From the NCBI RefSeq assembly GCF_947172395.1, contig NC_069083.1:14974501-15038500 (forward strand): DNA of 64,000 bases, written 5' to 3'. Position numbers and translations under genes: made by a program. Shown here piece after piece: positions 48,230-58,199 of the stretch (its first letter is position 1; each line of letters starts with the position of its first letter). The DNA is from Bicyclus anynana. Lineage: Eukaryota > Arthropoda > Insecta > Lepidoptera > Nymphalidae. The notes under the pieces were generated by a model. The model did no database searches, was not told the DNA's origin, and saw only the letters and a list, made by a program, of their open reading frames with translations.

Positions 48230-51200
48230 GTAAGTAAATAAATGTATAATCAACACAATTTCCACAAAAAATCAGGCACCTTTTGCCTTAGGAAGTTTAC
48301 GATCACGGTTTTTGTTAAATCAAACGTGTCTGACAAACAATTTGCGGTTATCTTTGAAGAGTTTGCAAAACATTGCAAAGAAAAAGTCAAGTTTGACAAG
48401 CTCTCGTAATTAGTAGTGGTAGGTCTCTTGTCTTTCTGAAGAAGTGGTGCTGTCATTCTTATTTCAGATGCCAAGGATTATTCTTATGAATAAAATAAAA
48501 AAAAAGATAAGTGAATAAATAATGGAAACACTTATTTTTATAAGAGATTTCTGCCAGAGACTTTTGGCAGTAGGAGGTTGTAAGAAAGAAATAGGAATAG
48601 GAAAAAAGTGGAGAATAAAAACAAAGTTACAATAAATAAGTATCGAAGCTCCAGATCCCCTTTTCCTCATGGAAGTCTGGCTCTATAATGCCGTTATATG
48701 AATATTTTGTTTTACATTAAATGGTGAATGCAAAATTAAAAACAATATTGAATATAAAATTGGTAGATAACGCTATAAATCACGTTAAACATTCGCGAGA
48801 AATACTTTTTCAGGCAATTTGTTAATACTCTTATTTTTAAAATTTCACTCACAATAAGAAATTGAAAGGTAAAGGACTTCTGGGCCAACAACTTTATATC
48901 CATTGGACTAATATTGTTTTCAATTTTGCAATCAGCATTTAATATTTATATAACTGCCCATTACAGAGCCAGACTTCCTTATAGAAGAAGGAATTTGGAG
49001 CTTCGATCGACCACGCTACTTATTTATTGTAATGTTTCTTTTTATTCTCCACTGTTATTCCTATTCATATTCTTTCTTACAACCTCCTACTGCAAAGGGT
49101 CACGGGGAGATATCTCATATAAGTGTTTCCTTGTCCATATTTTTCGTTTTACTTTTATGTGTCACTAATATTGCTACTAAATAAATAAAAAAATACTACC
49201 CATGTAGATTTCCTACCCAATACACAAACACTTGCATTTCGGTATAGTAATAAAAATTATTGTAAATCTGCGAATTATGCTAATAGATAATAATGCAGAT
49301 AACATAAGTTACGAGTAAATACCTACTATCAACATGGTATTTAAATATTACTTCTACATTACTATAGACCAGCGGCTTAGCTCGAAAAATGTCTTTAGTT
49401 TCTATTGTACCATTAACTTTTGAACCACAATGTAAAATTGGTGCCAAAATTATTGTTGTACTAATGCACAGGTCTATTTTTTCTAGATGATACGTACGGA
49501 CTGCCATGGTACGTCAAAGTTTACTGGGTGATGTATAACATAGCGATCTCATTGGCATTCTTCATCACCATTTTCTACTGGATATTTTTAGCTAATGCCG
49601 GTAAGTTACTAATATTATAAAGAGGAAAGATTTGATAGTTTGTTTGTAATAAAAAGGCTCTGAAACTACTGAACCGATTTGAAAATTTTTTTCACTATTG
49701 GGAAGCTACACTATCCCCGCGTGCTATAGGCTATAATTTATTCCCGTATTCCTACGGCAACGGAAACCACGCGGGTGAATCCACACGGCGGCTACTTGTA
49801 TTTGATAAATGTTGCAGGTATATTAAAATACGGGTACCATAAAGATAATTAGATAGATAAAAAATTAGATACAAGAAAAGATAAAATGTATCCCGGATCA
49901 ATAAACTTTTATAAATCACCAATAAAATATAAATTGTCAAGATTCGAGATGATTTAAATATTTTCATTAAAAGACAAAGAATTTAATGTTGTGCTGCTAA
50001 GTGAAACACTTAGAATTAGTCCAATTAAACTTTTATTTATTATTATTTTAATAATTTTAGTTTAACTTTTGGAACCGCCCGAAGCAATAGAATTAGAGAT
50101 CATAGAGCATAATATACCTAACCATGAAGTGTTACAGGAAATAAAAAATTGATAACGAATAACATTCAACAATAAATTGAAAATGAACTTTTTATCGAAA
50201 AATTTCCTGATAATTAGATACTTTTTAAACCGACTTTTCAAAAAAAGGAGGAGGTTTTCAATTCGTCGGAATCTTTGTTTATCATATGTCATATTCTTCT
50301 CAGAAAACCCATTCATTTGATAGCCGTATTTTGGAGTTACATAATAAAGTTACAGTTGCCGCCATGTTGAGAAAGACATTAGTAAGCTTGCCTAGTAGAT
50401 ATCACAAACAAACTATTCACAAATCAGTCAACCCATATTTGGTTCACTGCTGAGCTCGAGTTTCCTCTTAGAATAAGAGTGGTTAGGCCAATAGTCCACC
50501 ACGCTGGCCCAATGCGGATTGGCAGACTTCGCACACGCAGAGAATTAAGAAAATTCTCTAGTGTGCAGGTTTCCTCACTATATTTTCCTTCACCGTTTGA
50601 GACACGTGACATTTAATTTCTTAAAATGCACACAACTGAAAAGTTGGAGGTGCATGCCCCGGACCGGATTCGGACCCACACCCTCCGGAATCGGAAGCAG
50701 AGGTCCACTGGGCTATCACGGCTCATCACTCATCCATTGTTACTTATTTAAAATAAAATAATTCAACAAAAATAAATAAATTTTGAATCCTTTTACTCCC
50801 CAGATGAAGATTTCGCCGTAGACCCGACCCTAGACTACTTCATACACTTAGTGAACAGTATTCTGATGCTAGTCCTTCTGCTCACCGCCCGCCAGCCATG
50901 CAATGTGCTGCATTTCTACTTCCTCATCATACTTGCTGCCGTCTATGTCATATTCACTGCGATATATTACGCTGCTGGAGGAACCGATCCGTAAGTACTC
51001 TTTTCTAAACTTAACTCCTTACTCTACAGGACTATTTCTTTTTTTTTTAAATATAAAAAATTTTAATAAAAAAAATTCAACCGACTTCCAACTCAAAAAA
51101 TAACTTTAACTAAAAAGCAAAAAATAACATCCTACCTATGTGCTACCTTCTGATCAGTTTGAAGGCGGTGCCAAGCCAGTGATGTTTTAATTAAATACGT

Positions 51201-53223
51201 TTAAACTACAAAATTTCTGTGGTTATTCCAGAAACAGCTTTAATTAAAACATCACTGGCTTGGCACCGCCTTCAAACTGATCAGAAGGTAGCACATAGGT
51301 AGGATGTTATTTTTTGCTTTTTAGTTAAAGTTATTTTTTGAGTTGGAAGTCGGTTGAATTTTTTTTATTAAAATTTTTATTTTTTTATTTTTAGTGTTAG
51401 CATACCCACTGCGTGTGTACAGTCACAACCTATCTAAGTGAAAAGTTCTCATCAATACAATTTATCAAGTCCAAACACAAGGTAGCTACTGTGAACCGTC
51501 GAGGAGTTCTCTTCACTGTCCTTCGTCTTCATCATCAGACCCTTAATACAGTCACAATCCATCTAGGTGGAAAGTTCTCATCAATACAAATTTATCAAGT
51601 CCAAACACAAGGTAGCTACTGTGAACCGTCGAGGAGATCTCTTCACTGTCCCTCGTCTTCATCATCAGACCCTTAATACAGTCACAATCCATCTAGGTGG
51701 AAAGTTCTCATCAATACAAATTTATCAAGTCCAAACACAAGGTAGATACTGTGACCCGTCGAGGAGTTCTCTTCACTGTCCCTCGTCTTCATCACCAGAC
51801 CCTTAATACAGTCACATTCTAGGTGGAGTGTTCTCATCAATACAAATTTATCAAGTCCAAACACAAGGTAGCTACTGTGAACCGTCGAGGAGTTCTCTTC
51901 ACTGTCCCTCGTCTTCATCACCAGACCCTTAATACAGTCACAACCCATATAGGTGGAAAGTACTCATCAATACAAATTAATCAAGCCCAAACAAAAGGTG
52001 ACTGCTGTAAATCCTTGACGAGTTCCATCGTCTGTGTTTCGGCTCCATCATCAGACCAACTCCAAACCTTCATAAATTTGTTGTGGTTTAAAATACCTTA
52101 TGGAAACACTAACAAACGTACTAGCCGTCTCTACTCAACTTTCGAAAGTTCCCCTCAATTTCTCCAGGATGCCATCATCAGATCCTGACATGAAAAAAAT
52201 GGGACCACCCTGGAAGTAAACCCTACAAAACAAAAAAAGAATTTTCAAAATTGGTCCATAATTGACGGAATTATCGCTGGACATACATAAAAAAAAAAAA
52301 AAAAAAAAAACATACAGCCGAACGTAGAACCTCCTCTTTTTTGGAAGTCGGTTAAAAATACGTGATACAACATCGTATCGAGTATGCCCGACTAGTTTCG
52401 AACCCAAACAGAGCCATACCATATTCAATTAATATGAATACTACTCGTACTCACGATAGTTTGAATTCCAAAATAACTTGGAGTATTTAAAGGTCACTTT
52501 ACTTTGAATTAAGTTGATGCTTAAATTTTAATCCATGTTTATAAATATGGCCATACTTAACATAAAAAGTTATTTCCGGTTTGTGAATCCATTCATAAAA
52601 CAACACTAACATAATTAATGTGAATATTATTGTAAATATTATAAAAATGAGATTTTTAGACGTTGTAAAAAAATATAAATAAAGTTATTTGTTATGAAGA
52701 TTGAAGTATTTAATCTTATAAAGTATAGATATAATTATTTATTCTTTAATATGGCCATACAACTTAAAAGTTATTTTATCGTTTTATTTTTGGGAATCGA
52801 TTCCTAGATTTCTTTTTTCAGTATCAGTTGCTACTAACTGGATTTTTTATATAATTATGTTTTGATTATCTTATCCTATGTTCTTATTCTTATATTGATT
52901 AAAGATATTATATGCAAAATGAATAAATACTTATCGACGTAGAATTACAGATATACCTTTTTTTTAGTGACAAATTTTTTAACGTCTAATCTTTACCTGT
53001 CTTTACCTTTCCTTAATTCATTTCTTTTGTTTTTTACAGGTTTGGACATAACTTCATATACCCTGTACTGGATTGGTCCAACCCGGGCCCTGCGGTGATT
53101 ATGTTGATCATTTCACTCGCCATGGTGACTGTGATCCACTTCATCACAGTATTACTGAGTCTAGCCAGGGATGCCATCGGTCGTTGTTCTCGAAACGAGA
53201 ATACATTTGACCTCGCCTATTAA
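47917..53223 (+). CDS. Gene C: rolling stone-like membrane protein, four exons, 265 aa
   Basis: Join 47917-48229, 49487-49600, 50804-50990, 53040-53223; phases 1, 1, 2; all introns GT-AG. N-terminus MGAIRSYFKQQ aligns with gene D MSVIVNYFKQE, supporting both starts. Then SDFYLSCFQRNFSALPLLL, a membrane helix, PIYLTHWG (Thr77, His78), GLPWYVKVYWVMYN, YFIHLVNS (His157), YYAAGGTDP, NFIYPVLDWSNPGPA and a last helix with HFITVLLSLARD. Predicted multi-pass membrane protein, probably plasma membrane by analogy with Drosophila rolling stone. Exon 3 has ARQP where B and D have SAHP or SSHP. No truncation or frame damage. Paralogue of B and D; ligand and activity unknown. Confidence 0.93.
48543..49120. 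repeat. Inverted pair of about 140-bp repeats in gene C intron 1
   Basis: 48560-48690 (GTAGGAGGTTGTAAGAAAG ... GGAAGTCTGGCTCTATAATG) is matched in reverse by 48955-49095 (TTACAGAGCCAGACTTCCTT ... CTTTCTTACAACCTCCTAC). Arms differ by several changes; spacer about 270 bp. Probably ends of a DNA transposon; no transposase frame. Confidence 0.65.
49487..49600 (+). CDS. Gene C exon 2
   Basis: Acceptor TTTTCTAG, donor GCCG|GTAAGT; 114 bases, phase 1 both sides. Encodes the LPWYVK...FYW block and third helix. Helitron text begins within about 10 bases of the donor. Confidence 0.93.
49608..49797 (+). mobile_element. Helitron copy abutting the gene C exon 2 donor
   Basis: ACTAATATTATAAAGAGG at 49608 follows the donor by seven bases; the interior has CTATAGGCTATAATTTATTC and ATTCCTACGGCAACGG; 3' hairpin CCACGCGGGTGAATCCACAC and a decayed CTACTT in place of CTAG-T. 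Old copy. Confidence 0.7.
50423..50725 (-). mobile_element. SINE family 1, complete, in gene C intron 2
   Basis: TCAGTCAACCCATATTTGG at the tail side, GGTGCATGCCCCGGACCGG and CACCCTCCGGAATCGG near the head, ends GCTATCACGGCTC. Lies 78 bp before exon 3, antisense to the gene. Confidence 0.8.
50804..50990 (+). CDS. Gene C exon 3
   Basis: Acceptor CTCCCCAG, donor ATCC|GTAAGT; phase 1 in, phase 2 out, 187 bases. Encodes DYFIHLVNSILMLVLLLTAR and AIYYAAGGTDP. Confidence 0.93.
51056..51378. repeat. Perfect palindrome with 140-bp arms
   Basis: Arms 51056-51195 and 51239-51378 are exact reverse complements by my reading, loop 43 bases. Includes TTCAACCGACTTCCAACTC and its mirror. Immediately followed by the tandem array at 51419. 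Lies in gene C intron 3. Confidence 0.85.
51419..52060 (+). repeat. Tandem array, five units of about 130 bp
   Basis: Units begin ACAGTCACA at 51419, 51548, 51678, 51808 and 51934 (periods 129, 130, 130, 126). Shared text: CTCATCAATACAAATTTATC, AAGTCCAAACACAAGGTAG, GTCGAGGAGTTCTCTTCACT. The last unit is the most diverged, and a further remnant runs to about 52187. Open frames through it are products of the repeat, not a gene. Confidence 0.88.
52061..52358. repeat. End of the palindrome/array composite element
   Basis: A diverged remnant unit (CCATCATCAGATCCTGAC), an A run near 52288-52309, then CCTCTTTTTTGGAAGTCGGTT. This mirrors AACCGACTTCCAA at 51078, so 51078-52355 looks like one element with inverted ends. 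A short related piece, AACCGACTTTTCAAAAAAAG, lies at 50229. Confidence 0.6.
53040..53223 (+). CDS. Gene C exon 4
   Basis: Acceptor TTTTTACAG; the first base G completes CCG (Pro). Encodes FGHNFIYPVLDWSNPGPA, the last helix, a basic segment (GRCSRNE) and stop TAA at 53221-53223. A possible AATAAA lies at 53584-53589. Confidence 0.93.
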
Positions 53224-53353
53224 TACTCTCAAAAACAATACTTATGTGTTTATGTTTATGTATTTTTACTCAAATAACCAATTTTGTTATTTGCAGCAAG
53301 TAGTATATAAATGTTGATTAGCTTTAGGAATAACGTAAATAACGTAAAATCTC

Positions 53354-53481
53354 ACTGTTACTATCGTGTTAACGTAAACGCGAATTTCTAAGAAATTGAA
53401 ACAGCGCCATCTAGTGGCACTACTGGACAACTGTTTCAATTCCATATGAATTCGCGTTTACGTCAACGCGATAGTAACAGT
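53354..53481. mobile_element. Short inverted-repeat element, probably in the gene C 3' UTR region
   Basis: ACTGTTACTATCGTGTTAAC at the left and GTCAACGCGATAGTAACAGT at the right; both arms continue to GAAACAG/CTGTTTC; core has GCGCCATCTAGTGGC. Confidence 0.78.
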
Positions 53482-53749
53482 ATGCAAATATTGAAAACTC
53501 CCACTAGGCACACTGACCTGCCTTCCGATCCGGTGGGGGTCTTTACAAATAATCAAATTGGACGTTTCAAAAGGCCTACTTGAAATAAAAAAATTGACAC
53601 TATTAGCCTATCGCAGATACGCAAGATAGGTTTCTCATATGCATTGTGCATGTGCTTGCTATACGAGTATAGGTACACAGCAAATCTAATTAAGTAACCG
53701 CTCCAGAAGCTCTCTATTCAGAGCTCTGTCTGAACAAGGACTTTTCCAT

Positions 53750-53935
53750 TAGCGTTCATTCACACAAGCAGCAACTGCTACCGACGACAGCAGTCGGCAA
53801 TGTCTCAGCGGCAGTCGACGGCAGTCAACTTCAGTCGACTGCAATCGGCGACGTCTCAACGACAGTCGACGGCGGTCGCCGACTGCAGTCGACTGCCGTT
53901 GATTGCCGTCAATGTAAATGAACCCTTATGTACAG
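53750..53935. mobile_element. GC-rich palindromic MITE after gene C
   Basis: AGCAACTGCTACCGACGAC, repeated GTCGACTGC and GTCGGCGACGTCTCA words, ending GTCAATGTAAATGAACCC. Related to 43278-43446 after gene B. Confidence 0.62.
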
Positions 53936-56515
53936 ACTACAGTTTGTGTCTACTTCTTGGTGCCTAGCCGTGCACTGTGCTATCTGTGTTTATCTAGTAA
54001 CAAAGAAAATATAATTTTATAGAATCTACAATGATTACTTTAGATATAGTATACGTGAATTATTATGTCATCATTATAATATTTTTATTAATTCATAACT
54101 TGAGATATGAGTCTAGATAAAAATATTTATAGAGAATGGCTTCCTTATGATTTTATTTATTATCTACTATAACGGTCTTATACGATATTATATTTTTAAG
54201 TTAAGTATAAATTGTGAGCGAAATACATATATTTAACTTAATTTAGTTTTGGAACTTCGTATTTCACGATGACTACAAAAATTTATTTATATGTAGTACA
54301 TACAGTATTTCAGGTAAATCCGTAAAATTAAAATTTAAAGTTAACTATTTTTGAACGGTTTAAGTTGTCTAATACGATTCTTTCAGGGAATTTCCCGAAA
54401 TAGTTTGACAAAATTTTCAAAAAATTGAGTTTTTCATATTAGCTCTTAAAGGCCAATGATTGGAATAACTGACTTAATGTTCTCGAGAAAGCACCTTGTC
54501 TGATATCAGACAGAAGAAGGCTTAGAACTGCCCTATCTATGACCACAAAACTGATGTTTGCTACAACTCCATTATTCGACGCTAACCCTGAAGACATTCC
54601 CGCGAGTCATTTTGTGAATCTAACCCTAAAAGAAAACTTTTTCTCCAAACCTCAGATTATTATTGAACAGTATATAAGTCCCAAACCTAACGTTATGTAA
54701 TAGGCTATAGCTAATGTATAGCTATGACGTCATAACAATATAAATATGGCGGATACGGCACGCCAATTGACGTCGTTTGAAGGCTACTAGGAGCATGCTG
54801 GTTACTGCTCTTTATATGTATGCCCTGACCATATTGCCTATTTTTTACAGTACTTATCTGGACTTCCAAATATTTGTATTAAGTATAATTTTGTATTATA
54901 ATTTACACGTACAATGGGTACTATCTTTTACTTGTAGTTTCGAAATAACGATTAAAAATTACACACATAAATAAATAAATGAATGAACATGGAATTTTTA
55001 TAAATACATAACCTATTATTATGGAAATTTAAATATTTGTAGGTAGCTATTTAGTTACAATTAATTATTATCAATTGTATAATAACACTATCATAATTAA
55101 TGTGAATATTAGTGTAAATATTATAAGAATGAGATTTTTAGACATTATGGGAAATAATAAAATATTTTTTTTATGAAGACAGTCTTTGTTTTTTAATCTC
55201 TCTATTACCTATTTCCGGTCGTGTAGGTACCTAATAGTGTTTCTTTCAATCATCTATCTTATGCACCTACCATGTCAAAGTAGAGATGGATCAATAAACA
55301 ATTCACACTTTGTCCTTTTATCGATTGACAAGGATTCAAAAAACAAGGTAATATAGGTAGTAAGATATTATTTAGGTATTTGGCAATATAATAGATTTTA
55401 TTCAAAGTAAAATGAATCACCTGACGGTAAGTGTAGATATCGTCTGAAAAGGGGCACGTTGGCCTAAAAGATGCCTGCTCACTCTTGTTTTAAAGATATC
55501 CAAGTTATAAGAACCAAGAAACACAGACTTGGGATAGTATTCCAAGCCCTGGAAGTGCGCGTCCTAGGGACATAAAGAACATAAGGATGACAACCCACCC
55601 GATGTCTTGCGGTAAAATGGTAGGAACATGAAGGAGGAACGGCGTCGATTCGAGTCTACTAAATATACTTTCCAAAATATCCTTTAAAACACCGACTAAC
55701 TTTCTGCCGATGTTCGAGGCTTTGAAGTTTCGCGCGTGTTGCAACTAACACAACTGAAGATAAAGATGAAGTTGAGAAGGGGTTTCGTGTGGTTCTGTAG
55801 ATGAATTACGTGAATTAGTAGGTATCTACGATTTTAAGCATTTTGCTAATTTATTATACTGCTCGTCACGGCAGGCGGTATTGTCGAGTGATCATAAAGT
55901 TAAAGACATGAATATATTTTACAACTTTCAAAAGCTGCAACCATGTGAATTCGTTAAAACTTAAGGGACTTGGCCCTAACCTACTTCATCTACGTAGGAT
56001 TGCGAAACTGGTTATGTGGGAAGGTAAGTATCTACCTACTTTAAGAAAACAAAGAAAGATTATTGTGTGAATTTGTTTACAGCCTATTTCTATCTTATTT
56101 TGAGTATCAATTTGTGTTATATAATTTCAACCAGAACATCGTGAGACAATAAGAGCAATGTCAATATCTAAATAGACCGTATAAAGTATAGTGTAGCCAA
56201 GCTTATAAGCAACTGCAAAAACCTCAATGACCCTATCGATCGATAAACAGCCGTTTCTGCAGCACTGTTGCTACAATGGAACTCCTAATCTCGACGACGA
56301 CGACGACGAATAAAAAATCTTCTACTTATGTGACTAATGTTACAATTCTTAAAAGTCCTCCAAAAATAAATCACAAAATACATAGAACGGATAAGATTCA
56401 GAACACGAAACTAGATTACAATTTGGCATCGATAACAGCAATTGAGTCACACGATAATGCAATACGACGCGATACGATAGCCGACACTATTGATATTAGT
56501 GTAACATTAGTAACC
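53936..56515. other. Spacer between genes C and D
   Basis: AT-rich without another gene. Around 55385-55750 the text (CACCTGACGGTAAGTGTAG ... CGCGTGTTGCAACTAAC) looks like an old retroelement remnant. Presumed promoter and leader of gene D at the right end; no clear TATA box was found. Confidence 0.4.
56276..56515 (+). other. In-frame upstream extension of gene D (leader or extra N-terminus)
   Basis: Eighty codons, open from an ATG at 56276, run in frame into gene D. They include an (ACG)5 Thr run and are Thr/Ile/Asn/Lys-rich, hydrophilic and without similarity to genes B or C. Most likely 5' UTR. Confidence 0.4.
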
Positions 56516-56831
56516 ATGAGTGTCATCGTAAATTATTTTAAGCAAGAGTGCAAGTTGGTTATGTTAGGTTTGGAACACCCAAAACCAACGGATTTTTATA
56601 TCAGCACTTGGCAAAACACTCGTTCTGCTGTACCACTGTTATTATGGAGGTTGCTACTTCTACTAACATCGGTGGGAATAGTAATAACCTCATTCACTTT
56701 TTACATAATAAGCCCGTTTTCTGCTGGTTATTGGTTCATTTATTTGACACATTGGGGCTTGGGATTGATGGTCGCTTCGACTGGATTTGGAGTTGCAACT
56801 TCGGCTCGTGTTTATTTGTATGGGCCAATCA
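56516..56831 (+). CDS. Gene D exon 1
   Basis: ATG in the context AACCATGAG. 105 codons plus one base; donor ATCA|GTAAGT. First two hydrophobic helices and FIYLTHWG. Confidence 0.9.
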
Positions 56832-58153
56832 GTAAGTTTTTTTTTATTTGATCTGTTTTATCCTTGTTTACTTGATAGGTTGTGTTTTGAGATGTTATGT
56901 AAACACTTTTGAAACAATATCTAGTTGTAGGTAATATAATGTTACTCTTAAAGTAAACTCCCGTAAACTTCTGCTATAAACTCTTCTGCTATAACCTATT
57001 TGTTTTCTTTATAGTAGTTATTTTTCTAATTTAAACTTAAATCATCGACAGCAGTATCATTATCTAAGGTTTTCAAGAGCAGTATACCTAATAACAAAGT
57101 TCAAATTTCAGTTTTCTTTTTATTTCCTACCTACTAATAAAAATGGCTTTTCTTTAGAGACCTTTCAGACCGCCCATTTTACTGTAAGTTGCGAGATTGG
57201 CCAAATTTTGTTCACACGCGAGAAATCTATTAAACACTAGCGGACGCCCGCGACTTCGTCCGCGTGAAAGTCGATGTAAACTTTCAATTACCCCTAACCC
57301 TACATTAACCCTACCCAACCCCTACCCTACCCTACCCTACCCTGCCCCTACCCTACTTATTAAGGCTGCACTTCTTTATTCATCCCCCAAGTAGACAAAT
57401 ATAATTAGAAAGCTCCGAACTGCTAAGCTATCGGGAGTTACACGTGTTATTGTGAGTCAACCATAAAAGATAGACATGTACAGGGTGATTCGGTCCTTAG
57501 TGCGGATATTTTTTTTCGTGGTTCTGTATCATTAATAGAATATAAATCTACAAACAGTTCGATACATTTTATGTAATTTTTTTTTTTTAATTTATGTCTC
57601 TAAAATAACAAAATAATATACATATTATTACTAAACAAGATATATTCAGCTTAAAAGTGATCTGGTGACGTCCTTTAGGTATCAAACGAAAATAAAATAA
57701 ACGCACAATAGGGTGACCCTAAAATTCTGTTCAAAAGTAAATAACTTTAGCTAACGATAATTTTGTTATTTTTGAGTTAAAAAAAAAAAGAAAAAATACG
57801 TGATCATTAAATTTTGTTTATGTACAAAATATAAAAATATCCGCACTAAAAAAAATTTCTTCCTGTATATGCTGTTGTGTTTTTATAGATAATTTTAAGG
57901 AGAACATTTCCGTCATACATGATTTATATGTAACTTTAACCATTAAGGCTGTACACGCGACGGAAGCTTAAAAAATTGAGTAACTTCTCCCGTTTTCTCA
58001 ACATTTCTCTTCACTGCTCTGCTCCTATTGATTGTAGCGTAATGAAAAGTATACTATAACCTGCCCAGGAGTATGTAGAATAATTGTACCAAGTTTCGAT
58101 AAAATCCGTCAAGTAGTTTTTGTTTCTATAAAGAACATACAGACAGACAGACC

Positions 58154-58199
<46 letters not shown>

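Noticed and set aside
51413..52188. Several overlapping open frames of 80-120 codons
   Set aside because: They are translations of the 130-bp tandem repeat; each unit repeats the same peptide in shifting frames.
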